This document shows, piece by piece, positions 24,202 through 32,182 of a stretch of 32,182 bases of DNA (its first letter is position 1; every line of letters starts with the position of its first letter). The stretch spans positions 1-32,182 of the forward strand of contig JAFZNK010000141.1 of NCBI GenBank assembly GCA_017550965.1, in the 5' to 3' direction. Both the position numbers and the translations under genes were made by a program. Under the pieces are notes generated by a model. It ran no database searches. It saw only the letters and a program-made list of their open reading frames with translations, and was not told where the DNA came from. The stretch comes from Thermoguttaceae bacterium (GTDB lineage Bacteria; Planctomycetota; Planctomycetia; Pirellulales; Thermoguttaceae).

Positions 24202-25260
24202 GTGTTCTTCAAACGCCGTACGATCGACGCGTTAAGCGTCTTGTTTGCGTTCCTGGCGATCGCATGCGTCGGCGCGCGCGCCGTTCCCGCGCAAGAACCG
24301 TCCTCTTATTTTCCCGGCGCGTCTCTTCTGCCGGAATCGGTCTTGTCGCAATGCGTCGATCTCCCCGACGCGTCCGATTCGCTCGACGTCCAATCGATCG
24401 TTCGCGCCGCCAATCTCTCGGCGTTGCCTGTCGCGCCCTATCGCGGCCGCGTCTTCGGCTACGGAATCGCCTCCTGGGGCTCGCAGGAAGCGCAGAATCG
24501 CACGATCGACAGGGGCGGGTTCGACGTCGGCTCTTTCGGAGGAGCGCTCGGACAAGACTGGACGCTGACCGACTATTTTATCTGGGGCTACGGCGTTCAG
24601 GGAACGCAAACGAACGTCGACGCGAAAAATTCCGGCTCGTACGACTCCAGAATCGACTCCGTAGCGGGCTTTCTTCGGATGAGCGTGTTCGACGCTCTTT
24701 GGCGCGTCGAATTGCTTTACGGCGGCGCGAGAAACACTACGAAACAGACGAAAATCGGCTCTGGCGCCGCGAATAAATTCGACGCGACCGAATGGTTTTT
24801 CGAGTCGGAATTCGGCGCGAGATTCGACCGAGGCTACACGCGAATCGAGCCGCGCGCCAATTTCAGGATTCTCAGTCTGGTCGAGCCGCAAAAAGCCGAA
24901 CGCTTCGTCGTTTCCAACGAGCGGCCCGAAGAATTTTCCGAGGCTTCGTACCGTATGAAAATCGGAAGTCGATTCAGCTGGGAATACGCGACCGCGTTTG
25001 GCGTCGTCACGCCGTATATTTCCGCCGACTGGTCTCACGAATTCGGATCGCGTTATATCTACACGATCGGCGATCAGGCGCCGATTCCCGTCGCCTATCG
25101 ACAAGGTTCTCACAAGATGGCGCGCGACAAACTCGATCTTTGCGCGGGGCTCGACTACGCGCTTCGCGACACGTTCGACGTGTATATCAGGTACGACGTC
25201 GAAATCGCCAAAGAATACGCCGACTATCTTTTCTTCGCCGGCTTCAATAAGAAATTCTAA
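24202..25260 (+). CDS. Outer-membrane beta-barrel protein with autotransporter-type domain
   Basis: A 352-residue protein. Residues 1-30 form a signal peptide (MFFKRRTIDALSVLFAFLAI, cleavage near AVPAQE). Then come about 50 linker residues, and the rest is alternating-residue beta strands typical of the autotransporter C-terminal domain, such as VFGYGIASWGSQ, GGALGQDWTLTDYFIWGYG, VAGFLRMSVFDALWRVELLYGG, and SWEYATAFGVVTPYISADW. It ends with YLFFAGFNKKF, with a terminal Phe as used for BAM recognition. No passenger domain is present, unlike classical autotransporters. The start is GTG with AAAGG 9 bases upstream. Presence of this barrel supports a true outer membrane. The family call rests on strand pattern and C-terminus. 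Confidence 0.8.
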   Translation: MFFKRRTIDALSVLFAFLAIACVGARAVPAQEPSSYFPGASLLPESVLSQCVDLPDASDSLDVQSIVRAANLSALPVAPYRGRVFGYGIASWGSQEAQNRTIDRGGFDVGSFGGALGQDWTLTDYFIWGYGVQGTQTNVDAKNSGSYDSRIDSVAGFLRMSVFDALWRVELLYGGARNTTKQTKIGSGAANKFDATEWFFESEFGARFDRGYTRIEPRANFRILSLVEPQKAERFVVSNERPEEFSEASYRMKIGSRFSWEYATAFGVVTPYISADWSHEFGSRYIYTIGDQAPIPVAYRQGSHKMARDKLDLCAGLDYALRDTFDVYIRYDVEIAKEYADYLFFAGFNKKF

Positions 25261-25384
25261 GTCGAAAAAGCAGTTTCTTTCTGTTAATTTAGATAAAATA
25301 TATAACGATTCTTTGTTATATTGCTTTTGTCAGGAATAACAAATCTTTTTTTGAGCGCGGCGTTCCTGGACGATAAAAAGTCTG

Positions 25385-25413
25385 TTGTTTTCAAAGTATC
25401 AACCCATTATAAT
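25385..25413 (+). promoter_or_regulatory. Promoter upstream of the coiled-coil and phosphatase-fold genes
   Basis: TTGTTT (25385-25390), 17 bases, then a perfect TATAAT (25408-25413). A 7-bp hairpin, CCGACGA with TCGTCGG at 25424-25430 and 25436-25442, falls at the start of the predicted transcript. Confidence 0.65.
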
Positions 25414-25477
25414 CGACGGAGTCCCGACGAAATCCTCGTCGGCGCGCGTCGAAGGGACGCCGACTACAGAACCAGCC

Positions 25478-25657
25478 ATGACGCAAACGACTCAAGCGAC
25501 GGAAGCGAAATACGACGCCGCGTCTAAACGGATCGAATCTCAGCACGACGAACTCCTTGTGAAGCTCGACGAATTAGACAAGCGAATAGAAGCCGTTTTA
25601 GCTCAGTGGACGTCGACCGAAAACGTCGCGATCGGCGACAAGCGATCGAAAAAATAG
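25478..25657 (+). CDS. Small coiled-coil protein, 59 aa
   Basis: The ATG at 25478 begins MTQTTQATEAKYDAA; after that the protein is one long amphipathic helix with a heptad pattern (RIESQHDELLVKLDELDKRI), so it probably self-associates. No ribosome site is obvious; an upstream in-frame ATG lies within the predicted promoter, so it is excluded. The next gene starts 71 bases after its stop. Family unknown. It may be translated from the same message as the downstream phosphatase-fold protein. Confidence 0.6.
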   Translation: MTQTTQATEAKYDAASKRIESQHDELLVKLDELDKRIEAVLAQWTSTENVAIGDKRSKK

Positions 25658-25728
25658 TTCCAATCGTCGGCGCAGGGGCGTTTCTCTTCACGCGTTTTTC
25701 CACGCCCCATTGTGAAAACGACGAACTC

Positions 25729-26526
25729 ATGAACAAAAAAAATTCTTCTATTGGAAAAATCCTGACTTTCGCGCTCGCTCTGACCGGCGCGTTCCTGTTC
25801 TCAACCGCGCAAGCCGCCGACGGCTTCAGGATTATGTCGTACAACGTTCGCAACGGAGCGGGCCTTGACAATAAGACCGACTACGCGCGCACCTGCGACG
25901 TCTTCAACAGAGAGGCGCCGGACGTCGTCGCGATTCAGGAGCTCGACTGCAAGACCAAACGCTCCAATGGCGCCGACGTGCTCGGCGAATTCGCCAAATT
26001 GACGGACATGACGCCTTCCTACGGCCCCGCGATCGAATTTCAGGGCGGACAATACGGAATTGGAATCCTTTCGAAAGAAAAGCCGATCGCCGTCAATTAT
26101 TATCCCCTGCCCGGTTCGGAAGAAGAGCGCTGTCTGCTCGTCGTCGAATTTGAGAAATTCGTCTTCTGCTGCACGCACTGGTCGCTGACGAAAAAAGACA
26201 GAGCGACGTCGGCTCAAATCGTTACGGAAAAGATGAAGGAGCAAAAGAAGCCCGTGATTATCTGCGGCGATTTCAACGCGGGGGTGGACGAAGACTCGAT
26301 TAAAGAGATCAAAAAAGACTGGACGGCCCTTAACGACGACGAATCGAAGACGTTCCCCGCCGACGAGCCGACCGTCCATATCGACTATATCTTCGGCGCC
26401 GATCCGACCGGAAAGATCTCCCCGGAAGACTGGAAAAAAGCGGTGAAAGAAACGTACGTCGTCGAGGAAAAAATCGCCTCCGACCACCGCCCGGTCGTCG
26501 TCGTGCTCGACCCCGAATTGCTCTGA
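25729..26526 (+). CDS. Secreted endonuclease/exonuclease/phosphatase family protein
   Basis: A 265-residue protein with an N-terminal signal peptide (residues 1-29, ending STAQA before ADGFR). The mature part has the EEP fold motifs in order: RIMSYNVRNG (Asn), VVAIQELD (metal-binding Glu), THWSL, ICGDFNAG (Asp, Asn), HIDYIF and SDHRPVVV (catalytic His). Family members cut DNA or RNA or remove phosphate from lipids and other molecules; the substrate here is unknown, but export points to an extracytoplasmic one. The start at 25729 is chosen because it gives a clean signal peptide; the longer frame from 25606 does not. The gene sits on the plus strand after the coiled-coil gene. Confidence 0.92.
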   Translation: MNKKNSSIGKILTFALALTGAFLFSTAQAADGFRIMSYNVRNGAGLDNKTDYARTCDVFNREAPDVVAIQELDCKTKRSNGADVLGEFAKLTDMTPSYGPAIEFQGGQYGIGILSKEKPIAVNYYPLPGSEEERCLLVVEFEKFVFCCTHWSLTKKDRATSAQIVTEKMKEQKKPVIICGDFNAGVDEDSIKEIKKDWTALNDDESKTFPADEPTVHIDYIFGADPTGKISPEDWKKAVKETYVVEEKIASDHRPVVVVLDPELL

Positions 26527-26565
26527 CAGCCCTGCGTCGCCGGAGCGCGGATCATCCCAAACAAC

Positions 26566-26627
26566 GCGGCTCCAAAACGAATACCTGGAGCCGCAAGCGC
26601 CAACGGGAGCGCGACGGCGCCTCCCGT
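26566..26627. terminator. Two hairpins between convergent genes
   Basis: GCGGCTCCA and TGGAGCCGC (26566-26574 and 26586-26594) form a 9-bp perfect stem. ACGGGAG and CTCCCGT (26603-26609 and 26621-26627) form a second, 7-bp stem. Neither has a T run, but they lie between genes that meet tail to tail (26526 and 26633), the place for a two-way transcription end. Confidence 0.45.
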
Positions 26628-26632
26628 CGGCC

Positions 26633-28678
26633 TTATTCGAATTTCAACACGAAAAACTGATCGTTCTGATAGACTAAATCGTTCTCTTCAAATTCTTTCC
26701 AGCGCTTGAGCGCTTCGGGAATCGTCGCGATGACGTACGGGGGAGTTTCCACAATCGCGTATTGGTACCCGTACTTTTTCGCCTCTTCCAGGATCTTGTC
26801 GCGCCCTTTGTTAATGAAGACTCCGACGAGCGGCTGATTCCAGCGCGTCGGCGAGCCGGGCTCCGTTCCCGGATTTGCGTAGAAGCGCTCCATCTTCTTA
26901 TACCATAACGTAATCGACTTCGCGTCTTGCGGAATTTCTTTCCAACTCCCCGCCTCCGCGCGTTGCGCTTCCCACTTGAACGAATCGCAACCTCTTGGAA
27001 CCAGGAAGATCGCCTTTTCGGGCGTGTTGTCGCGACACCAGCGACACGCGTCGATCCAACCGTCGGCGATCGATTCTTTCGGCGGCGCGCTGCGCGGTAT
27101 GACTTTTGTCCCGCGAAGATCGACAAACGTCGCCAAACGCCAGGTCGGCGCGAAAATCGCCAGCACGGCGAGCCAGACCGCCAGCCCCGTCGCAAGCCAC
27201 GCGGAAACGCGCGTCTTCTTACGACACGCGCCAAAAGTCAAAGCGACGAGCGCAAAGCCTAGCGCGACAAGCGACGTCATGAACGAAACGGCCTCCGTCG
27301 GCTTCGGCAACGGCGCTAGTCCGTCGACCGCGCTCGACGCCGCGACCGATCGCGCGACGCCGCAATAATACGTCCTGAGCCCCCAATAGAGAACCAGCCC
27401 GACCGCCAGCCAGAAGAAAACCAGCCCGACGATCGCCGACGCGCTTTTCGGCGCGGCGTTTTGTCTGGAGTTCCAACTTGCCCGAAGCGACTCCGTCAAC
27501 TCGAAAATCGAACGCCCCGCGAGAAAGACGAGTCCAAACGGAACCGTCCAGTCGGAAAGGCGGTACCAGTAGTAGCGCAGGATCCCCGCGGCCGCGATTT
27601 GTCGATTCGCAAGTTTGCCCGCCTTTTCAAGATAGATCGAGCCCCAATCGGCGGCAAATCCGACGCACGCGATCAGCAACGAAACGACGACAAACGCCTT
27701 CAAACGCGAAAAACGCGCCGCGTCGACCGAACCGCTCGCGACGTCCGCGCGTCGATTTTTGCGCGCGAGCAAGTCGGCGATAAGCCAGGCCGCGACAAAC
27801 GCCAAAACCAACGCCGCGAACCGCGTCAAAAACGTCCACGGAAGGGACGACGCCACAAGATGATGCGAAAGACGCTCGAAGACGTAAATCTGATGCGCCT
27901 TAGCGATTTCGGCATGAGTCGCGCCCATGTCGAGTCGAAGCGCGGGAATCAGCCCGAGCAACGAAATCGCCCCGCCGACGAACAAGCCGGGAAGACTTTT
28001 AGAAATGTTGCGCCAAAACGACTTGAATCGAGAAACTTTCTCGTCGCCGGCGTCGTTTTTCGGCTTGCGAAGCGAATCGAGAGCCCAAACGGCCAGCGAC
28101 GCGAGAACAACCCAGCCGCCGACAAGCACATGAAACGCCGATCCGATTCCGTACAGGATCCACGCACGGTTGTATTTTCCTTCAAGGAAACACGCAAGTC
28201 CCCAAAAGACAAACGGAAACGCAAGTCCCTTCCCTTCGACGCCACCGATAATCCATTCGCCCGCCAGGTGAAACGACTCCAGATAGAACGCGAACGCGGC
28301 GGCGGTTAATACTGAAACCCACGGCTTCGGAAAGAGCGCGCGGCTCAATCTCCGCCACGCGATCGCCGTCGCGAGCCAAACGACCGAGCGTCCGACCCAA
28401 ACGAGCGCGTTTTGCTTAAAAACGAGCGAAAGAAGTCCGAAGACGGCGTAGAAAAGCCAGTGCGAGTCGGGCGTGTTAAGAAAAGGATCGTGCCCAAGCC
28501 AGTCGTGGTTCCAAAAATGAATCGCTTTTCCGACGTAATATTGCTCGTTGACGTCCGGGACCGGCCACGCGCCGTAAGCGGCGAAAACGCCGAAGATCAA
28601 GACGACTTCCAAAAGAGCCGTCGTCAAATTGCACAACGCGACGCGTTGCGAAGAGGTCTTTTCGACGCTTTCGCTCAT
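26633..28678 (-). CDS. DUF6798-like polytopic membrane protein (681 aa)
   Basis: The protein has about eleven hydrophobic helices over residues 20-520, then a soluble C-terminal domain. Near the N-terminus is an Asp-containing loop, PVPDVNEQYYVGKA, of the kind seen in membrane glycosyltransferases of GT-C fold, followed by DWLGHDPFLNTPDSHW. The C-terminal part, about 530-680, contains DACRWCRDNTPEKAIFLVPRGCD, SFKWEAQRAEAGSWKEIPQD and KYGYQYAIVETPP, which resemble the DUF6798 domain of planctomycete proteins. A GT-C or carbohydrate transfer role is possible but unproven. It is the last gene of the hemL-CPBP run, 18 bases after the CPBP gene. Confidence 0.85.
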   Translation of the reverse strand: MSESVEKTSSQRVALCNLTTALLEVVLIFGVFAAYGAWPVPDVNEQYYVGKAIHFWNHDWLGHDPFLNTPDSHWLFYAVFGLLSLVFKQNALVWVGRSVVWLATAIAWRRLSRALFPKPWVSVLTAAAFAFYLESFHLAGEWIIGGVEGKGLAFPFVFWGLACFLEGKYNRAWILYGIGSAFHVLVGGWVVLASLAVWALDSLRKPKNDAGDEKVSRFKSFWRNISKSLPGLFVGGAISLLGLIPALRLDMGATHAEIAKAHQIYVFERLSHHLVASSLPWTFLTRFAALVLAFVAAWLIADLLARKNRRADVASGSVDAARFSRLKAFVVVSLLIACVGFAADWGSIYLEKAGKLANRQIAAAGILRYYWYRLSDWTVPFGLVFLAGRSIFELTESLRASWNSRQNAAPKSASAIVGLVFFWLAVGLVLYWGLRTYYCGVARSVAASSAVDGLAPLPKPTEAVSFMTSLVALGFALVALTFGACRKKTRVSAWLATGLAVWLAVLAIFAPTWRLATFVDLRGTKVIPRSAPPKESIADGWIDACRWCRDNTPEKAIFLVPRGCDSFKWEAQRAEAGSWKEIPQDAKSITLWYKKMERFYANPGTEPGSPTRWNQPLVGVFINKGRDKILEEAKKYGYQYAIVETPPYVIATIPEALKRWKEFEENDLVYQNDQFFVLKFE

Positions 28679-28696
28679 GATCGACTCCTTATGCGT

Positions 28697-29461
28697 TTAC
28701 GGGATCATCAAAAAACCGACGGCAAAAATACCCGCGTCAATCAGTCCGTGGCTCAGCCAGCCGCCGTAGACGGAATCGGTTCGCCGATAGATCGTCTGCC
28801 ACACGAGCCCGCCGACAAACACGCCGAACGAGCTGAACCACGTCAGCCAATTGCCGTATCCGAAATAAACGCCGAGCAAAATAATATGGTGCAACATGAA
28901 CGCGCCGTTGGCGACAAGCGCGGCGGGAACGAACGACAGCCTTCGGAAAGCGGAAACGCGCCTGAACGCAAACCACCGCCAATAATACTCTTCCAACCCC
29001 GAATGACAAACCGAGTAGAAGACGAACAGGACCAAAAACGCGCCGCGATTCGCAAGCCCAAGCGGTTCCAAACGCGCCAGCAATTCTTCGCGCAGTCGAT
29101 CGAAAAGGGGCGCGAGCGATCCGTTCGACGAAAGCCCGTAACGACCGAGTAAAAAAATCGCCAGACCGACGACAAGGCCAAATAGACCGCCGACTAAAAG
29201 TCCGCGCCTGTTCGGCTTGCGAACGAGCCAACGCTCTTTGAGAACAAAGGCGGTGATCGCGACGGGAAACGCAAATTGAATCGTTTTTCCAACGGCGTAC
29301 ACATATTTGGAGATCGCCGGATCGAGCCCTTTGCCGTAAACGAAATACGCCCAGGTCAAAACCGAAGGGAAAAACAACGTGAACAACAAAATCAACGCGT
29401 CGCGCGTTCGACGCGGAGACGTCTCGGAACTCTTCCCGGTTTCGTCGGCGGTTTTGTCCAT
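28697..29461 (-). CDS. CPBP family intramembrane metalloprotease
   Basis: A 254-residue protein with about seven hydrophobic helices and the CPBP/Abi motifs: LEEYYWRWFAF (paired Glu and Arg), FMLHHIILL (His), and LSHGLIDAG (His, Asp), the likely metal site within the membrane. CPBP proteins include CAAX prenyl proteases and bacteriocin self-immunity proteins; the substrate here is not known. The ATG at 29461 follows GGAGG by five bases; an in-frame TTG four codons before overlaps that ribosome site and is rejected. The gene follows hemL by 35 bases and precedes the DUF6798-like gene by 18, so all three are likely co-transcribed. Confidence 0.9.
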   Translation of the reverse strand: MDKTADETGKSSETSPRRTRDALILLFTLFFPSVLTWAYFVYGKGLDPAISKYVYAVGKTIQFAFPVAITAFVLKERWLVRKPNRRGLLVGGLFGLVVGLAIFLLGRYGLSSNGSLAPLFDRLREELLARLEPLGLANRGAFLVLFVFYSVCHSGLEEYYWRWFAFRRVSAFRRLSFVPAALVANGAFMLHHIILLGVYFGYGNWLTWFSSFGVFVGGLVWQTIYRRTDSVYGGWLSHGLIDAGIFAVGFLMIP

Positions 29462-29496
29462 GATTTCCTCCAACTCGACAAATACAAGCGCCGCGA

Positions 29497-30792
29497 TTAA
29501 AGCGCTTTAAACGCCCTGGCGGCGCAGTCGATCGTCTCGTCGATAATCGCGTCGTCGTGCGCGGAACTTGTAAACATCGTCTCAAATTGACTGCAGGGCA
29601 AGTAGACGCCCTGATCGAGCAAGTTCCAGAAGAATTTGGCGAATCGCGCTTTATCGCAGCGCGACGAACTCGGCCAGTCGACGACGGCGTCGTCTTGTTC
29701 CGACAGGAAGAAAATCGTCGACATTCCGCCGATATGAGGAACCGCGACTTTGACGCCCGCGTCGGACGCCGCGCGTTGAATTCCGTCGGCCAGACGCGTC
29801 GTCGTGCGATCGAGCTTAACGTAAAAGTCCGGATCGTCGTCAATTGCGGCGAGCGTTGCGATTCCCGCCGCCGTCGCCAGCGGATTGCCGCTAAGCGTTC
29901 CCGCCTGATAGACTTTTCCAACCGGCGTTACGGCGTCCATAATCTCCTTGCGTCCGCCGTAAGCGCCTACGGGCAGCCCGCCTCCGACGACTTTGCCAAG
30001 CGTCGTTACGTCGGGCGTAATTCCGTAATACTCCTGCGCGCCCCCTTTGGCGACGCGGAACCCCGACATCACCTCGTCGAAAATCAAAATCGATCCGGCT
30101 TTTTTCGTCTCGTCGCGAAGCGTCTGCAAAAACTCGCGCGAACCCGGCACGCAGCCCATGTTGCCCCCGACCGGCTCGACGATCACGCCCGCGATCTCGG
30201 AGCCGCGTTGCGCGAACGTTTCCCGAACGGCGGCGACGTCGTTGTATTCGACAAGGATCGTGTCGGCGGCGCAGCCGGGCGTCACGCCGGGCGAATTCGG
30301 AACGCTGAGCGTCGCGGCCGCGCTTCCGGCGGCGACCAGAAGACTGTCGACGTGCCCGTGATAACAGCCGACGAACTTAATAATCTTATCGCGGCCCGTG
30401 TACCCGCGAGCGAGCCGAATCGCGCTCATTGTCGCCTCGGTTCCGGAATTGACCAGTCGAACTTTTTCGACGGAAGGCACAAATTTTATAATCAGTTCGG
30501 CGAGCGTGTTTTCCGCAAGAGTCGGCGCGCCAAAACTCGTTCCGCGCTCGACCGCCTTGCGGAGCGCGTCGCAAACGCGAGGATCCGCGTGTCCGAGAAT
30601 CATCGGCCCCCACGACAGGACGTAGTCGATATAACGATTGCCGTCGACGTCGGTCATATACGCGCCTTTGGCGCTTTCGAAGACGACCGGCGAGCCTCCG
30701 ACGCCCCCAAACGCTCGCGCGGGGCTGTTCACGCCGCCGGGAATCAACGTCGTCGCTTTTTCGAAAATCTGTCGGCTTTTTTCACGATTCAT
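29497..30792 (-). CDS. hemL: Glutamate-1-semialdehyde 2,1-aminomutase
   Basis: A 431-residue PLP enzyme that makes 5-aminolevulinate from glutamate-1-semialdehyde, the start of tetrapyrrole synthesis by the C5 path. Signatures are LIPGGVNSPARAF, the substrate-binding NSGTEATMSAIRLARGYTG, HGHVDSLL, the PLP Asp in IFDEVMSGFRVA (238-249), and the Schiff-base Lys267 in TLGKVVGGGLPVGAYGG. Length fits the family. GGAG lies seven bases before the ATG and a promoter is clear at 30882-30910. It heads a run with CPBP and DUF6798-like genes that have no obvious link to heme. Confidence 0.97.
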   Translation of the reverse strand: MNREKSRQIFEKATTLIPGGVNSPARAFGGVGGSPVVFESAKGAYMTDVDGNRYIDYVLSWGPMILGHADPRVCDALRKAVERGTSFGAPTLAENTLAELIIKFVPSVEKVRLVNSGTEATMSAIRLARGYTGRDKIIKFVGCYHGHVDSLLVAAGSAAATLSVPNSPGVTPGCAADTILVEYNDVAAVRETFAQRGSEIAGVIVEPVGGNMGCVPGSREFLQTLRDETKKAGSILIFDEVMSGFRVAKGGAQEYYGITPDVTTLGKVVGGGLPVGAYGGRKEIMDAVTPVGKVYQAGTLSGNPLATAAGIATLAAIDDDPDFYVKLDRTTTRLADGIQRAASDAGVKVAVPHIGGMSTIFFLSEQDDAVVDWPSSSRCDKARFAKFFWNLLDQGVYLPCSQFETMFTSSAHDDAIIDETIDCAARAFKAL

Positions 30793-30881
30793 CGCGTGGC
30801 TCCATATGAATAATTCGACGTGTTTTCCGCGCGAATCGCTCGACGCCGCAAGCGTTCGCGCGGGCTGTTTACAGGGCCTTC

Positions 30882-30910
30882 AGTATAACGCGCAAAAAAT
30901 AAATTCTCAA
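30882..30910 (-). promoter_or_regulatory. hemL promoter
   Basis: On the minus strand TTGAGA (complement 30905-30910), 17 bases, then TATACT (complement 30882-30887). This is among the closest sigma-70 matches in the window and gives a leader of about 80 bases. Confidence 0.7.
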
Positions 30911-30921
30911 GCGCCTTGCTC

Positions 30922-30957
30922 TTTTCCCGCTTTCAACGGGAAAAAAAGCGCTACAAT
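30922..30957 (+). promoter_or_regulatory. Hairpin and -10 candidate before the 31014 gene
   Basis: TTTTCCCG (30922-30929) pairs with CGGGAAAA (30937-30944), and a TACAAT -10 candidate follows at 30952-30957; no clear -35 is seen. If used, the promoter lies back to back with that of hemL, and the hairpin would overlap its -35 region. Confidence 0.35.
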
Positions 30958-31013
30958 AAGGGAACGACGTACTTCGTCAACAGCAATCGCCCTAACTATT
31001 AGCAAAAGTTCCC

Positions 31014-32182
31014 ATGACGTCCGACAATCAATCGTTAAAAACGCGCGCTTTAGATGCGCTTTCGCAAGAGCCGCGCGACGGCGCGGTTTTATCCGCGCTC
31101 TCGCAATCGGGCCAATTCCTTCTCCTGACCGACGAACCGGACGACTATTCCAAAGGGACCGAATTCTTCGTCGGGTTCCCGAAAGACGACGAAACGCCCG
31201 ACTCCCTCGACCTTTCAATCGCGTTCTACGCCAAAGACCGGGAGCTGTTCGAGGGAACGTGGGCGACCAACGCGACCCTCGACGGCGAGGCGCTTCTTCC
31301 AACCGGGCCATGGGAAACTCTTTGCGAAGATTTTGACAAAGACTACGCCTTCTGCGAACGCTCGATTCCGTTGACCGACGGTCGACGTTTGTCGCGCCGT
31401 CTCTTTTTTGCGTATCACGAATCGCTTGTTCTCGTCTTCGACGAATTTTCCGGAACGTCGACCGATCGCGAAAACGCCCCGACGTGGAACTATCGAACGT
31501 TCTTCCCGCTCGACCGATCGCTCGACGCGCTTGAAGATTCCGAAGCGCGCGAAATAACGTTTCGACGTCGGCTCGTTCCCGAGTCGAACCGCGTCCCCGG
31601 AACGGTGAAAAAAGAGTCGAAGCCCGGCAAAATTCTCTCGGAAGAAGAACGGCTTATGGAAGAGCTCTACTCCGCCGAGCCGATCGAATCGGAAATCTTT
31701 GAGACGCTCGCGAGAATCTTTCCGTTCAGCCTTCCCGAATGGAAAGCGGACGTTTCGAGCGGCGATTTTCGCGTAAGCGACCGGCCTTTGGGGCTCGAAT
31801 TGACCGCCAATCGCGACGGAGGCGTCGTAACGGCGTCCCTGTTGATCGACGTGAACGCGCGACGCGCCGGTCGACGTTGTACGTGGCGGCCTCTTACGGT
31901 CGGAGAAAAAACGCAGGTCGTCGACGAAGATTCCGCCGTCGGACGCAAAATTCAACTTGGCCGGGAGCAATATGTTCTCTACGCGTCCACGTCCCCGCGT
32001 CCCGCCGTTCGTTCCGTAATCGGCGCCAATTTGCTCTCCGACTTCATGTTTGGAAAATTCACGGCGAAAATCGGCGTCGATTCCATCGTCAACGTCGTCA
32101 TCGAAGAAGAAGACCTGGAAGAAGACGACGAATTCGAAAGCGAAGAATTCGGGGACGTCGAATACGACGACGACGACGAAGA
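31014..32182 (+). CDS. Unknown protein with acidic C-terminal region (3' end outside window)
   Basis: The frame opens at ATG 31014 (MTSDNQSLKTRALDALSQE) and remains open to the last base, at least 389 residues. I do not recognise a family. The region from about residue 35 to 180 has beta-like stretches (GQFLLLTDEP, LFFAYHESLVLVFDEFSG) and many acidic residues; a charged linker around 190-215 (KKESKPGKILSEEERL) follows, then a second part with LPEWKADVSSGDFRVSDRPLGLEL. The visible end is a strongly acidic tract of Asp and Glu. No signal peptide or membrane helix is present, so it is likely cytoplasmic. No strong ribosome site is seen. A minus-strand frame at 31215-31970 overlaps it and is judged a shadow. 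Confidence 0.75.
   Translation, partial: MTSDNQSLKTRALDALSQEPRDGAVLSALSQSGQFLLLTDEPDDYSKGTEFFVGFPKDDETPDSLDLSIAFYAKDRELFEGTWATNATLDGEALLPTGPWETLCEDFDKDYAFCERSIPLTDGRRLSRRLFFAYHESLVLVFDEFSGTSTDRENAPTWNYRTFFPLDRSLDALEDSEAREITFRRRLVPESNRVPGTVKKESKPGKILSEEERLMEELYSAEPIESEIFETLARIFPFSLPEWKADVSSGDFRVSDRPLGLELTANRDGGVVTASLLIDVNARRAGRRCTWRPLTVGEKTQVVDEDSAVGRKIQLGREQYVLYASTSPRPAVRSVIGANLLSDFMFGKFTAKIGVDSIVNVVIEEEDLEEDDEFESEEFGDVEYDDDDE

Noticed and set aside
29557..30813. 418-codon plus-strand frame over hemL
   Set aside because: hemL is certain from its PLP and substrate motifs; this is its complement.
31215..31970. 251-codon minus-strand frame near the right end
   Set aside because: The plus strand is open for the whole distance from 31014 with more natural composition; the minus translation is Arg/Phe-rich and lacks a ribosome site.

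Overview
The window looks like a piece of a planctomycete chromosome (phylum Planctomycetota). This is an inference from gene content. The pointers are a groEL-groES-groEL cluster, the small basic protein family shared by Chlamydiae, Verrucomicrobia and Planctomycetes, a SpoVG protein with a zinc ribbon, an FmdB-type protein with a Ser/Lys tail, a DUF6798-like membrane protein, and an autotransporter-type outer-membrane barrel. The DNA is rich in GTCG, CGCG and GACG words, and all genes share this codon style, so I see no foreign island. A ferredoxin-thioredoxin reductase catalytic protein beside thioredoxin suggests an anaerobic or ferredoxin-based lifestyle. Order-level placement is not possible from the text alone.

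Layout, left to right. (1) 1-849: the 3' part of a family 2 glycosyltransferase. (2) 850-1950: a small minus-strand hypothetical gene with its own terminator, an AT-rich promoter/operator-like element, and the small basic protein gene with promoter and terminator. (3) 1982-2513: ftrB-like and trxA genes. (4) 2594-5803: a minus-strand unit of HTH-fused cytosine-5 DNA methyltransferase, Vsr mismatch endonuclease and a cation diffusion facilitator, closed by a terminator. (5) 5871-13730: a minus-strand unit of a polytopic membrane protein, an MnmE-like GTPase and a 1746-residue single-TM helical-repeat protein, with a good promoter upstream. (6) 13763-16367: dnaJ-grpE-fmdB-yacG, closed by a strong terminator. 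(7) 16456-20437: groEL2-groES-groEL1, closed by a strong terminator and with notable RNA structure around groES. (8) 20750-23290: vanZ-like, nudix, a 47-residue membrane peptide, ispE and spoVG. (9) 23490-26526, plus strand: an anchored beta-rich protein, an outer-membrane beta-barrel, a coiled-coil peptide and a secreted endonuclease/exonuclease/phosphatase-fold protein. (10) 26633-30910: hemL, a CPBP protease-like gene and a DUF6798-like membrane protein, with a clear promoter. (11) 31014-end: an open-ended unknown gene.

Most of the content is housekeeping: proteostasis, tetrapyrrole and isoprenoid synthesis, tRNA modification and redox. The parts most worth a second look are the giant repeat protein linked to a C-terminally truncated MnmE-like GTPase, the zinc ribbon inserted in SpoVG, the 13-nt complement to the groES ribosome binding site lying just past groES, the compact FTR-thioredoxin pair, and the methyltransferase-Vsr pair with no restriction enzyme. 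I found no CRISPR array, insertion sequence, tRNA or rRNA.
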